From the NCBI GenBank assembly GCA_036971475.1, contig JBAIZL010000002.1, forward strand, positions 15,601,967 through 15,665,966: 64,000 nucleotides of DNA. The letters run 5' to 3'. The notes under the pieces are model-generated. The model was given only the letters and a program-made list of their open reading frames with translations. It was not told the origin of the DNA and did not search any database. Source of the stretch: Prosapia bicincta (lineage: Eukaryota; Arthropoda; Insecta; Hemiptera; Cercopidae). Shown here piece by piece: positions 24,591 through 36,758 of this stretch. Numbering within the stretch: the stretch's first letter is position 1; each line of letters starts with the position of its first letter. A program made the position numbers and the translations under genes.

Positions 24591-27490
24591 AAACATTTCG
24601 AAGCGTTATTTTGCTACGTCTCACTACAAATGTCTAAGAGGAGCTGCTATATTGCTTGTTCACCCCCCAGAATACAGGTTTGTTGTATTACAAGGACAAA
24701 TACACGCAGCAGTAAAGCTGATACACTTATTGGAATCCCCTTGACGGCCCCTATTGTCTCCCTTTAGCTTCATGATCACACGATGAGTCTTACTATTTAT
24801 TCCCGCACTTGTAGATTTCCCTTTAAAAAGCTTTCCGCCAAATGCAGATAAATAGTTGAACCGTATCTCGCGTCCCTGCCATCAATATTGCACAGCTGTG
24901 CATTGTCATGTCTGGGAAACCATGACAGCATAACAGTGTGCGGAAGCCACAATACGTTCCCTCATACATCAATACTAATACGGTTAGTCGCCTGATGGGA
25001 GGGAATACTAACCCACAGAGGTACTATACGACCGTACAATAAATCCTTAGTGTATCCAAACACAGCGTGGCTTTAGGGGCGTTTTGCTTTTTTGGAATCG
25101 GTTGTGCTTTCTCTTTAAATTCTGTTTCGAAAATAACAGAAGCAAAGTTTCCGTCATCACTTATCTCTTCGGCTTACTTTACTTGCTGTTTTTTTTTCAT
25201 CCCCGCCATTTTAAATGATTTATTTCCTGTATTTAATATCGAATACAGTGCGTGCTAAGCGAAAGACTACTGCAAATATATGAAACAGCTATATTCATAT
25301 TTCTAGCATAATAAATTAACCTTCTCCTGCTCAACAAATAGGATCACATACTTCACAAAACGCCTTAAGGCAGGGCATATGAGTTATTACTCATCCTACA
25401 AAATTCCTTCATTATATTTTACAAATGTTTTTTAGAAGTAAACTGGAAGTTTGTATTCGATTTTTCATAACCCTTTTGTTAATTTGGTCGATCAGTCTTA
25501 GGATTATTGTTGCCTTAAAGTAAACCCTCACCCTTTCTAAACACACCCTAATTGCCTTAAAGTAAGCCTATCCGTAGGATATGATATTATTGAGGTGTGA
25601 GGCAGGTTTATACACAGATATAAACCTCAGATACACGATAAAGTGAGTCATGAGATCACATGTGCAACGTTGGGTCCTTACTCTTCATCGGGCCAATAAA
25701 GAAATATCTGATCATTGCATCCCCTTGGGAGGCGACGGATAAGGGAGTGCAGAGGAATTAGTAGGAATAAAGAATGGGTATGATTGGAACATCAATGGTT
25801 TGGCATGGGTTGAAGAGGGGTGCATCTGCATTCCGTTTCTGCTTAGATATTCACTAGTATGGTATTTCACCAATGTGTTCGCGCATGCGTTTCAGTATTA
25901 CGATATACATATGAGCCTGAACGATGCAACTGTGCAACCGTATACATATTATAAAAAAGTATATTAATTTACAACGGAAACATAATATATCAATATACGA
26001 ACGGATATTTTTGGAGAAAAGTACGAGAATTAAAGTGTTACCTCTTTACATTGAGGGTAGCGGAGAGTTATCCCTCTTCCTCTCGGTTGAGACTATTCAC
26101 ATAAGCGATGCTCAAATGACGTCATAATTTTCCACCGTTCCAAAGTATCATATTTATTAGTTCTACTAATTATATAGATGCACGGTCGTGCTACCGTTAC
26201 TAACACTGTGACGTCACTTACGCTGAATGAGCTGCTGGATATTAAACGATTAATAAACACAAAAGTGTTAAAGTCAATTCCCACTTAGGTCAAAAAAGAA
26301 ATATTTTATTTTAGTTAATTTTGGTCTCCGTATTAAAATTGGCCTAAAGTTGTAAACAAACTAGTTTTCGGAAGGGAGGTTTAAGATTCTTAACATACTC
26401 ATCTTTATTCCTGTTATGAATATTAATATGCATTTGAGTACAATCGTCTGCATTTCCTAACCTCAAAACATTATTCTTTGTAGAAGTTTATAGTTTAAAG
26501 GTTTGATAATGGAGTAAGCCCGAAACGTGTCAAAGAAGAATATTGTTTGATGTTAGGAGGTTCATAGAAATGTACCAAATGTATATTATTATTTTATAAA
26601 AATATTACTTCAGTCGAGAATCAAATGTCATTTTATCTTAGAATAAAATCCGGTCTTAAAACCGTTTGTATTTTATTGTATTAAACGACTCTTATCACTA
26701 AATGAAGTTTAAGATAATAACATATTTTTATATTGAAACACATTTAAATAAAGACACAATTATTTGTAATGGGAGCTTTAGGTTTTCCGGACGACATAGA
26801 TATTGTAAAAAAACTTTTACCCGATGTAGAAAGTCCTTAAAAAAAAATTCTATTAAAACATAGTCCTGAAGCTCAAAAATATGTAAAAAAAGATAATAAA
26901 TCAAAGAGTTAGAACGTTGTGTAATTCAAGAGTTCTCTCCTAGAATACAGCACTGTGCCATACTACATTACAATATAGCTATAAAGAATCCAGTTAGGGT
27001 AGTTATGGTTATAAAAATAATGAAATATAATAAAGCTTGATCGCATAAGCTAATTAGTTGACTATATAGGCAAACTTGTTTATGGCATACGTTATATCAT
27101 CGATTAAAGGAATAAGGCGGCTATGTTCCACTTTAGGCGTGAATTTTTTACCTCGCAGATAAATACAATTTTATTTATTTATTTTTAACCTATTCTACCC
27201 TAACTGAACACTTTATATCTATATTGTAATATAGCTTTATTTTAATGCAAGCACATATAGCGATATATTTTATAGCGAATTTGTAAAGAGTCCAATTTGA
27301 CATGTAGGTCTTAATATTTATGGCAAATCTTAATAATATTTCATAGTTTAAATTATGGTTTAATATTAGATTAATAATATTTTAGCTCTTGAAAAGGGTT
27401 TTAGGATAGACAATCTAAACGTAGAGTGTATTTGTAAAAGCCTGAATTGGTCTGTGATCTGTCATTAACCTTTAAACAATTAAAGAATTT
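24591..27490. other. Unrecognised sequence
   Basis: No gene supported. A degenerate PLE-like 3' hammerhead half (CCCGAAACGTGTCAAAG) lies at about 26519-26535. Frames of 60-70 codons show no domains. Confidence 0.4.
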
Positions 27491-27555
27491 TTTATAAATT
27501 TGTGCGTGAATGTGTGTGTGTGTGTGCGTGCGTGCGTGCGGGCAGGAGGGCGTGC

Positions 27556-27606
<51 letters not shown>

Positions 27607-27740
27607 CAAAAGTATTATTTCTTTTTTTTTATTAATTTACTGAGGCACTAGCACCAAGCTTTATTATTTTATTTGTGTCCCTGAGGACTTTCTCCGCCAC
27701 CAGGTGTAATATTTCTCGAAACAATGAAGACCTAGGTAAA
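27491..27740. repeat. GT/GC-rich microsatellite with possible Helitron fragment
   Basis: 27509-27605 is GTGTGTGCGTGCGTGC-type repeat. The following CCCTGAGGACTTTCTCCGCC, ACCAGG and TCTCGAAAC loosely parallels CCCTGATGACGTTCTTCGTC, GCCCGG and CTATCGAAC inside the Helitron-like element at 31440-31486. The microsatellite is certain. The Helitron relation is weak. Confidence 0.5.
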
Positions 27741-28789
27741 CGATAAATACATTTTCTTTTTAAAGAAATAAATTATAGATATTTTGTATTATGCAATTCA
27801 CTATTTTATCAATAAACTAAATTAAACCTATTGCTAAAGGAAGAGAAAGCAAATATATTTTTTAAAGACATAGTGGTTCGAACTCTCTCCTACAATGTAC
27901 AGTATAAAGGCCGACGAAGCTTTAAGTGGGTAGGTAAATGTCTCCATGGATAGATACATTGTCACGCATCCCTTGCATCGGCTTAGCGGGGAATATTAAA
28001 TACATCTTACGAGACTTACTTATTAACTTCTGTTGAAATATAAGACAGAAATAACTAGTTTTGTTATATCTTTCATAAAATATAAATATAATTAATTGTC
28101 TTGTCATTTTTTATTGGTCTATTGATATTCCCTAAAGCTACTTATATGAAATAGGTAGGGGTGAAGCATATAACTACTTACAACAATCTAAAAGCTGTTT
28201 GGCGATATTGTTTTCTATGCCTGTCTTGTCCATAGATCCTGAAACATAAGAGTTATTCAAAATTTTCTATTTAAATAATAGTTTAGATTTATTAATTTTA
28301 TAATTAATTACTAGGATTTTAAATTTGAAGCATTAGAGGTATTAATATATTTATAAAGTATTTACTATGCACTTACATTATTAAATAATGTGCGTTACAA
28401 AACTGAGGCATAATCAACTTTTACAGTTTAGGCTCAACGACGATTAATCAGTCAGGAATCGATAATGGATATCGATAAACTGTTCCATGGGCTAATGTAC
28501 ATTTTTTAGTTTTATGCAACCACTGAAGTAGACTATCGCCACGAACGTGGCCTAAGAATTGATAGGGTTAGGGGGATGGGGAGGATCATAAAGTTCCCCG
28601 GACTGGTAAATAGGGTGCTTATAATGCTTTAAAGGTTATTGGATCTTCCCCTGGCATTGTATGGAATATTAAATCTCACATAAGTTTGTCGTGAGGCTCC
28701 TCTTATTAACAAGATTCTCAGAGTTGAGTGGAATATTTCATTTTTGTTGATTCCCTCGCCAAAACTTACATCTAAAGATAAAATATACC
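27741..28789. other. Unrecognised sequence
   Basis: No feature supported on either strand. Confidence 0.4.
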
Positions 28790-29222
28790 AAAAATGTTAG
28801 GAATTACAACTAAGAATAACATTTATGAATGGTGTTTTGAAAATTTACCACATAGAAAAACATATACTAATTATGTCGTGAGGGTTTACAACTAAGAATA
28901 ACATATACCAATGGTATTCTAGAGAAATACAACTGCGAAAAACATATACCAATGATACTCTGAAGGAATACACCTAAGAATAATATATACCAATGGTATC
29001 GTGAAGAAATACAACTACGAATAACATATACCAACGATATTCTGAAGAAATACCACTAAGAATAACATATACAAATGATACTCTGAAGGAATACATCTAC
29101 GAATAATATATACCAATGGTATTGTGAAGAAATACAATTAAGAATAACATATACCAATGATATTCTGAAAGAATACATCTAAGAAATATATACCAATGGT
29201 ATTGTGAAGTAATACAACTAAG

Positions 29223-29227
<5 letters not shown>
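28790..29227. repeat. 41-bp minisatellite, proximal part
   Basis: The unit has AATAACATATACCAATG, ATATTCTGAAG and GAATACAACTAAG. Spacing at 28981 to 29022 is 41 bp. About ten diverged copies are present. The array resumes after the interruption, at about 29600-29975. Confidence 0.85.

Positions 29228-29304
<77 letters not shown>
29228..29304. repeat. (CA)n-(TA)n microsatellite
   Basis: About 32 bp of CA followed by about 45 bp of TA. It sits within the insertion that splits the 41-bp array. Confidence 0.95.
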
Positions 29305-29307
<3 letters not shown>

Positions 29308-29379
29308 AATATGTATTCTTGTGTATTAATAAAGAACTTCTTTATATATTCCAATGTAGATATAGATGTATTCTTTTAT

Positions 29380-29490
29380 TAAATATAGATGTATATTTAA
29401 TATTCCTGATGATGTTGGTACTGTTAGCCAACGAAAATCTTTGAATTGTAAATTCAATTATAATTCTTGTATTTGTATTTTGACTTAGTT

Positions 29491-29549
<59 letters not shown>
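29380..29549 (+). mobile_element. Penelope-like terminal repeat, copy C (solo)
   Basis: Ribozyme, a tail with AATTCTTGTATTTG, then a (TA)n tract at about 29496-29549. No endonuclease is nearby. It is inserted inside the 41-bp minisatellite and flanked by TA tracts on both sides. Confidence 0.7.
29402..29446 (+). ncRNA. Hammerhead ribozyme motif, copy C
   Basis: ATTC / GAAT stem I (4 pairs), core CTGATGA, stem II GTTGG / CCAAC (5 pairs, loop enlarged relative to copy A), GAAA, six-nucleotide stem III region ATCTT-type, UH = UU, then GAAT. Core residues are intact and the length is 45 nt, as in copies A and D. Confidence 0.75.
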
Positions 29550-29552
<3 letters not shown>

Positions 29553-29599
29553 TTATTTATTAATATTTATTTATATGTGTATATGTATTATATATACAT

Positions 29600-29975
29600 A
29601 TATGATGTTGTGAGGAATTAGAACTAAGAATACCATATCCCAATGATGTTGTATGACATTACAGCTAAGAACTACCTATACCAATAATATAAAGAATTGC
29701 AACTAAGATTATCATATACCAATGCATTTATGAGGAATCAGAACTAAGAATTACATATACCAATGAATTTGTAAGTAATTGCAACTAATAATATCCTATA
29801 CCAATGCATTTATGAGGAACTAAAACTAATAATAACAAATATGAATGATGTAATAAGCAATTACAGCTAAGATTAACTTATAATAATGATGTTATGAGGA
29901 ATTACATCTAAGAATAATATATACCAATGATGTTGACCAGAATTACAACTACGAATAGTATATACTAAGCAATGT
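29600..29975. repeat. 41-bp minisatellite, distal part
   Basis: GAGGAATTAGAACTAAGAAT and ATATACCAATGATGTTGT-type units continue here, more diverged than on the proximal side, with a period of about 40 bp. Confidence 0.75.
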
Positions 29976-30172
29976 TTAACACAGACACATTGCCTTCCTG
30001 CTGACTATCCGCACCAGCCCTGTTCTCTGAATATTGCTGACTCTCCTTTATAATACCACTCTCCGCTAACTTTTTTTTTGTTATGAGTTTAGGTAAGAAG
30101 ATATTACAAGTGTATATTCGTATTTAACATTTAATTTTATCTATACTAATATATAAAAATGTAGTGGTGCCT

Positions 30173-30429
<257 letters not shown>

Positions 30430-30467
30430 ACTCAATCACGTAAAACTTACTTTACCCAATGCGCTGA

Positions 30468-31640
30468 AATTTTACATAGACGTTCTTATGGTCCCTGGTT
30501 AACACATAGGCCCATTTTTATAAAGACTTTCTGTCAGGGAACTGTCCCAAGAGCCTTGGAAACTCCCTTAACACTTAATTTTCTATACACCATTTAATAC
30601 TTAACTTGAAATAATCAGCTGATAGTAATTCATTGTTGTTCATCTTTCTAGGCTAGTTTACTTTACAAATGCTATGTTACAAGCAGACGTTTTCCCTTCA
30701 CTTGGTTTTCAAGACAATAATCAGTGAGATTACAGTGTGATATTTATTGGGAACTATACTATTATATAAAAATCTAATGGTGTCGGTCTGTGTGTGTATT
30801 ACTTAGTCACGTAAAAACAACTGAACCGATTAGGCTGAAATTTGGTATTAATTTATCGTGTGTTCCCGTGTGTTCGATTTTAGCGAAAAACAAATGATGA
30901 AGAAAGTCATCAGAGATACGAAAAAAAATATGAAAACTCTCGCTCACACCCCAAAACGTGGTGCTAATAGTTCTGGTAAAAAAGCACATTGCAAAAACCC
31001 AATATAACACATATAAAATTAATCAAAAACATGTGCTGAAGCTATATGGACAACAATTATTGTCTGTTATTGCCTCGGGTGGTTAATTTTACATACCTAT
31101 AAGGTATCCTGTCAGGATAGATTTGGTTGTAATTTTATACTTTTAACAAAATGCACACATTTAATGCTAGAATAGAGATCACTTGACGAAGTATTACTCC
31201 GCGGAAGTAGGCGTTTAATTAGGTAACTTACATACAATTACAACCAAATCTATCGTAACTGGATACTTTATAGGTAGGCCTATATTTAAATGTCTGTATA
31301 CGTAATACAGCGCGACGTTGGTACGCGGACGTAGTACTTCTTACTACTCTGCAGTAAATTTTTTACCCAACTTTATTTCATAAAAATTGTATTTTTGAAA
31401 TTCCTTGAGCGAGAGTTTTCATTATTTTTTTCGTGGCCCTGATGACGTTCTTCGTCGCCCGGTATAGTTCTTTCCCCTATCGAACCCGTGGGAACGCGAA
31501 ATAAATACCTTAAATTTTACATGGACATTCTTAGGGTCCCTGGTTTTTACGTAGTCCTATTTTTATTTAGAAATGTTTTCAGGGTACCACCATACTGGCC
31601 TTGTAAACTCCCTTAACGGTAGGTTTATAAACTATAGATT
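30468..31640. repeat. Direct repeats within the Helitron
   Basis: GAAATTTTACATAGACGTTC, TTATGGTCCCTGGTT ... AACTCCCTTAAC at 30467-30574 reappears as AAATTTTACATGGACATTC, TTAGGGTCCCTGGTTT ... AACTCCCTTAAC at 31513-31618. This suggests two related Helitron copies joined or nested. Confidence 0.75.
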
Positions 31641-31899
31641 GATTATGTATATATATATTGGGATTTAATTTCAGTAAATTAAATTCAACCCAAACACAAA
31701 TACAAATTAAATCAATACAGATATTCGTCAACCCCGTTCGAAGGACGGGCACTCTGCTAGTTTTAAATAATATTTAGATTTTAGATAAAACTTTAGCTTA
31801 CACAACGCCTACGCAACAGATCAAGTCAATCCGATAATAACAAAGCACGAGTCTGATCGATGTGATTAAATCCATATATTTGTATTTCCATATATTTGT

Positions 31900-32039
31900 A
31901 AGCTATAGTTTACATTATTGTAATTTTCATTCCTGATGATGTTGGTACTGTTTACCAACGAAAAGCTTTGAATATAAATTAATAAATATTCTTGTATTTG
32001 AAAGCCCTATGTTGTTTTAAATTATTAAACAAGAAAACG

Positions 32040-32079
<40 letters not shown>
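31900..32079 (+). mobile_element. Penelope-like terminal repeat, copy D (solo)
   Basis: Ribozyme, then AATAAATATTCTTGTATTTG, CCTATGTTGTTTTA, AATTATTAAACAAGAAAACG, then (TA)n at about 32043-32079. It is the best match to copy A including the entire tail. It lies about 140 bp beyond the Helitron 3' end and is followed by a T-run and the second PLE. Confidence 0.75.
31929..31973 (+). ncRNA. Hammerhead ribozyme motif, copy D
   Basis: ATTC / GAAT stem I, CTGATGA core, stem II GTTGGTA / TACCAAC (7 pairs), GAAA core, minimal stem III (AGC then TT), UH = UU before GAAT. This is the most intact copy with its tail. Confidence 0.8.
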
Positions 32080-32081
<2 letters not shown>

Positions 32082-32098
32082 TTTTTTTTTTTTTTTTT

Positions 32099-32316
32099 GG
32101 ACTAGGAGACTGACAGACTTACCTTGGTAAGAGTCCACTCTGTAGTCTTGAAATAGAAACACATAAAAGCACTTAAACAATGATATATTTCAACCACACA
32201 GTGGTCTTTGTCAATCGAAGAGAAAACACAAAAAGAAATAAGAGAGAATGAAATAAAATCATTGTAATCACAGATTGTGTAGAGTAGAAATCAGATGTCA
32301 CAGATGCACAAATTAA

Positions 32317-32388
<72 letters not shown>

Positions 32389-32800
32389 TCCATGATCGAT
32401 TATATGAGTAATTATATGCGATATGAGTGATTATAGTTTATATAAGTCTGTCAGGGGAAAAGAGATTAGGCTATTAGGAAGAAAAAAAATAATAAATAAA
32501 TATTAAAAAAATGAATGGATTTATCTGATGTTGAGGTTAGGGGATTCTCTGGACTTGGTATACCATTGGTATGATAGTTCCCACCTTCTCAGTTCTGAGG
32601 GATTGCAATCAGGGGGGAGTGATTTAATTATTTTTGTGGTATAGCAGTCATCAAAAGTTGTGATGTTGTGACTCGCAGCATGTTGAGCTGTTGGTCTATC
32701 CATATTCATAATTTTAACATCATGTCTGTGGCCATTCATTCTGATATTCAGACCATCCGTGGTCAGGCCTATGTACTGTGCTGAGCAAAGTTTACATTGT
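32099..32800 (-). mobile_element. Second PLE family, inverted left arm
   Basis: Complementary over its length to 33301-33911, differing mainly by a (TA)n expansion at about 32320-32385. On the minus strand it carries the last ~90 codons of the endonuclease (QCKLCSAQYIGLTTD through the C-terminus, stop near 32521), then the 3' non-coding tail. Three amino-acid differences from the right arm are visible (for example MNMDRP versus MNMNRP). Confidence 0.85.
32320..32385. repeat. (TA)n expansion inside the PLE arm
   Basis: The left arm has about 66 bp of TA where the right arm has only CAATATATATCTTT. The flanks (GATTAAAGA and TTGTTTCCATGA versus their complements) align directly. Confidence 0.9.
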
Positions 32801-33580
32801 AAAATCTTCCAATTCCCTTCCAATTTTAATAGAAAGATATCAACAGCCTTCCAGAGAAGAGGATACCCAAAAAAACTCATTGAAAACCAAATTCATTCAG
32901 CACAATCCTCGGTTCACCATAAACCACAAACAGAACAAAATAAACTGTCTTTAATAACAGACTACCATCCTGGTCTACATAAACTCAACAAGATATTGAG
33001 AGATGGCTTCAAAATTCTTCAAGCTTCCGTCCACACCAAAAATATTTTCACCGATCCACCGCAAATTTGGTACAAGCAACCTCCCAACTTGAAAAACATC
33101 CTAGTACATCCTAAACTACCAGACCCTGATGCAGAGAAACCACACAAACTTCCTCATGGCTCTTTCCCATGCAATAGACCTAGATGCAAGACGTGTCCAA
33201 TACACCCCTCAGAAAATAGTTTCAACAGCCAAACAACAAAAATGGTCTTCAAAATACAGGGTCATCATAATTGTACATCGAAAAATGTCATATACCAGCT
33301 ACAATGTAAACTTTGCTCAGCACAGTACATAGGCCTGACCACGGATGGTCTGAATATCAGAATGAATGGCCACAGACATGATGTTAAAATTATGAATATG
33401 AATAGACCAACAGCTCAACATGCTACGAGTCACAACCTCACAACTTTTGATGACTGCTATACCACAAAAATAATTAAATCACTCCCCCCTGATTGCAATC
33501 CCTCAGAACTGAGAAGGTGGGAACTATCATACCAGTGGTATACCAAGTCCAGAGAATCCCCTAACCTCAACATCAGATAA
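32801..33580 (+). CDS. Penelope-like element, RT C-terminus to GIY-YIG endonuclease (5'-truncated)
   Basis: The frame is open from an ATG at 32759, but the first 14 codons are antisense of the left arm, so true PLE sequence starts at about 32801. Counting from that ATG: AFQRRGYPKKLIENQI (residues 30-45) is the thumb/linker block after PLE reverse transcriptase. Cys138, Cys143, Cys146 and Cys172 form the cysteine cluster before the endonuclease. NVIYQLQCKLCSAQYIGL (176-193) holds I178-Y179 and Y190-I191-G192 of the GIY-YIG signature. R201 and H205 follow in LNIRMNGHRHD, as in the family. The C-terminus is ELRRWELSYQWYTKSRES. The endonuclease would nick target DNA. The catalytic RT is absent, so it cannot move by itself. 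There is no stop or shift inside, so it is relatively young. Confidence 0.85.
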   Translation, partial: KIFQFPSNFNRKISTAFQRRGYPKKLIENQIHSAQSSVHHKPQTEQNKLSLITDYHPGLHKLNKILRDGFKILQASVHTKNIFTDPPQIWYKQPPNLKNILVHPKLPDPDAEKPHKLPHGSFPCNRPRCKTCPIHPSENSFNSQTTKMVFKIQGHHNCTSKNVIYQLQCKLCSAQYIGLTTDGLNIRMNGHRHDVKIMNMNRPTAQHATSHNLTTFDDCYTTKIIKSLPPDCNPSELRRWELSYQWYTKSRESPNLNIR

Positions 33581-33911
33581 ATCCATTCATTATGTTTTTT
33601 TTTTTTTTTCCCCAATAGCCTTATCTCTTTTCCCCTTACAGACTTATATAAACTATAATCACTCATATGCTCATGGAAACAATATATATCTTTAATCTGT
33701 TCATCTGTGACATCTGATTTCTACTCTACACAATCTGTGATTACAATTATTTTATTTCATTCTCTCATATTTCTTTTTGTGTTTTCTCTTCGATTGACAA
33801 AGACCACTGTGTGGTTGAAATATATCATTGTTTAAGTGCTTTTATGTGTTTCTATTTCAAGACTACAGAGTGGACTCTTACCAAGGTAAGTCTGTCAGTC
33901 TCCTAGTCCAA
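33301..33911 (+). mobile_element. Second PLE family, right arm (3' part)
   Basis: It starts at ACAATGTAAACTTTGCTCAG, complementary to the end of the left arm, and runs through the stop at 33580 and the tail to CTCCTAGTCCAA. The tail holds a hammerhead-like relic at about 33792-33830: TTGACAA (for CTGATGA), ACCAC/GTGGT helix, GAAA, then TATATC. Confidence 0.8.
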
Positions 33912-36017
33912 AAAATCTAAATAATCTTTACCAACCAAAACTAACCTATATATATATTGTAACACCTTATTCAATTCGCTATATGTTGATAAATAGTATT
34001 TTTCTTGGAACAATATCTATAAAAACTTATGAATTTTTATAAAGTTTCTAAGAGTGCCCAGTAAGGTACTGCAACTCAGTATACAGAGTTGTATAAGTAA
34101 ATAATTAAATTTATTATTTTTTAAATTCCCAATTTTTTTATGACAGTGGTAGTTACATCAAAAATTATATGAAAACATACTTTATATTATATATTGATAA
34201 TATATTTTCGAAAGCGTTAAACAGTAAAAATACATCAAAATCTAAAAAAAAGTGTATAGGTTCAAAATAAATCTCCCTTTTGTAAGACGGTTCCTTCCAT
34301 TCTTTTTATAAATAAATAGACTTTTTAATTTAATTGCGCTTACTAGTGAAGCAATAGTTATTGAACGTCCCTTACAATATAATGGCAAACACATGTTGAC
34401 TTCTGTTAAACAATTACAGTGGGCAGGTAAAGTGATTTCATCCCTGTGAACATATATTTCATCCCTCACTTAGAGAAGTGAATGACTTACACTCATTCAT
34501 CTACGTCAAGCCACTGAAGGAAGGGTGGTTTCATAAAAACAAAGATCATCACAAAAACCCTGAGTTTCTCGAATCAGATCACACTTACAAATATTCTTCG
34601 CCATTGAAGTATTACCAATTGTTGAAATACTTGACAGAAGCTGAGTGAGCTCCGATTTTTCCTCTCAACACATGTTACTGAATATATCCTAAACTATAAG
34701 AAAGTGAAATAAATTTGAGTTAATATTTCTGCTTTTTCTAACATTAAAATAATGTACTTCGTTGACGCGTTTCGGCTTAACTTTATTTTTAAAATATTAA
34801 ACTGTACCTTCCTACTTGAAGTACAGTTTATCTACATATATAATTGGATTGTAAACTGTACTTGAAGTGAAGTTTAAATATTTGAGAATGCAGTTATTCC
34901 GAAATGCGTAAATGAAGAATTGTGTTGTGATGTTAGGAAAGGTAGAAGATTGTAATCAGATATAGTGATTAATAGTCTAATAAAAAAAGGTTTATTCATT
35001 GGTATGTTACGATGGATTTATTGCGTAACTGAATGGATACTATTGAACTTACTTGCTGATGGGTTTCGAAATAATAATTTCATTGAAGAAGCCGACTAGC
35101 TACTGCCGGCGATCGCTCAAGGTTGTTTTTGTGTTGTGTGATGTTTGCATATTTTAAATATTTTTGTACTGGTTAGTTTATTACTATGTTAAATATGTGG
35201 AGAGTATTTATATTACGATGGATGTTTGTGTATGTATGTTTGGTGTTTTGTACACGTGTTTCACAGGTCGATTTTGGATTAATGTCTTTAATACCCTTGA
35301 TGTGTTCTTTGAATGTTGAGGTTAATGATTTGTTTTGGCCAGTCTAGAAACGGGGTTTATTTATGTAATTATATAATATCACAGAGATTAAATAAATATA
35401 TGAGGAATTGAATTTGAAAACAATTTAAACATAACATCTAACCTTCCTCTAAGTATGGAAGAAAAAACATGTCAGCATATACCCTAATGTTTGAGTTTAA
35501 GTAATCATCCGAAACATTCGATCAGGCCTAGGAAAAAAGACGTGTAAAATTTGCCGTCTACGCTCTTCCTCCGGAAAGTACTCATCGAGCCTAAAGAGAT
35601 GAAAACTTCGGTTAGCTAACGATTTGCTACCATAATTCTGTTACCTCCGTAGTTGAAGCGATAAAATTAATAAGTTGAGTATAAACAGCATATTTTGAGC
35701 TGTTTTGAAATCTTACCTGTTAGTGAAAGGCCCAAATATAGGATGATATTTGAACTGTTTAAAACTGTCCAAATACTTTAGAATAGAAGGTTTATTTTTA
35801 AAAAAGCAATGAGGCTACATGTAATTCGACCTAGGGAAGATCTCAATGCTAGAAAAGAGCAATGGGTTTTGTCAGAAAATATTTTTTGTGATTTAGAAAG
35901 TTGAAGATTGTTGTGATAGGGAAGAAAAAACTGTTGAACAAATCTATAGTAAATATAGTAAGTAGCAAACAGTTGCAATATTGGATGCATTCGTTAGGAA
36001 AAGTAATGCTTAGAGAC
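33912..36017. other. Mostly unrecognised sequence
   Basis: No gene supported. An imperfect inverted pair is visible at 34735-34925: minus strand CCGAAACGCGTCAACGAAG near 34775 and plus strand CCGAAATGCGTAAATGAAG near 34895, both resembling 3' halves of PLE hammerheads, with AAACTGTACTTGAAG-type words between them. Confidence 0.4.
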
Positions 36018-36758
36018 TAGGGATGGGCCGATTCCTAAAATTTTCGATTCCGATTCCGATTCTAAAATTTTCCTTTCGATTCTCGATTCTTTAGTCGATT
36101 CTCGATTCTCGATTCTTTCAAGTTATATTAGCTTACATGCTAGTTCTCTAATAATTAATTTATTTAACATCTTGGTCATATGGCAAAACCTTTTAAAAGT
36201 TCTGTTTTAATGTAATAGGCTACACAAAACCTTCAACCGTGAGAGTGATATCTGTCTATAATATAATTTATTAAGGTTAAGTTTCGGAGGAATAATACAG
36301 TGTTTCTGTTATCCGTCTATTCGCTCAACCGTCATGGCCACGGTTCCGACGGTGACGGTTAATCGAGTTTTTACTGTACTTTTTTGTGTTTTGTTCTGAC
36401 ATTTAGTGAGAGAGAGAGAGACGAGCGATGTCAAACGACCAGAAATGGTTACGATCTTGATTGCTGTTGTTTCATAAATAATAATATTTTCGTTTACTTT
36501 AATCATTTAATTCATTCAAATCAACTAATACATAAATAAGACATAGTTGGTAATTAATTATTTTTCCACACAAATATAATAAATTTTGGTAATAAATTTT
36601 GTTTGGTAATAAATTACTCCACACGCATATTTTAATAGTTAACAAAATAGGAATCGGAATCGACACTTTTATGATGAAGAATCGAGTATCGACGATTCCT
36701 CGATACCACCTAGAATCGACGATTCCTGGAATCGAGAATCGGAATCGGCCCATCCCTA
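36018..36758. mobile_element. Non-autonomous hAT element with 8-bp target duplication
   Basis: Terminal inverted repeats TAGGGATGGGCCGATTC and GAATCGGCCCATCCCTA are perfect over 17 bp. Next to each lie subterminal arrays of GATTCTCGATTC / GAATCGAGAATCG words. Flanks TTAGAGAC (36010-36017) and TTAGAAAC (36759-36766) are an 8-bp target-site duplication with one change, the hAT length. The interior (741 bp total) carries no transposase; frames of 65-125 codons are chance. Confidence 0.85.

Noticed and set aside
26110..26220. TGACGTCA sites as a CRE-type promoter
   Set aside because: Isolated palindromes also occur at 1246, 3068 and 42128; no gene lies beside them.
31440..31470. CTGATGACG inside the Helitron as a hammerhead core
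   Set aside because: No GAAA follows at stem II distance and the flanks do not pair.
32521..32880. Treating the 119-codon minus frame as a separate gene
   Set aside because: Its first ~27 codons are antisense of the unique centre; the rest is the inverted copy of the PLE endonuclease end.
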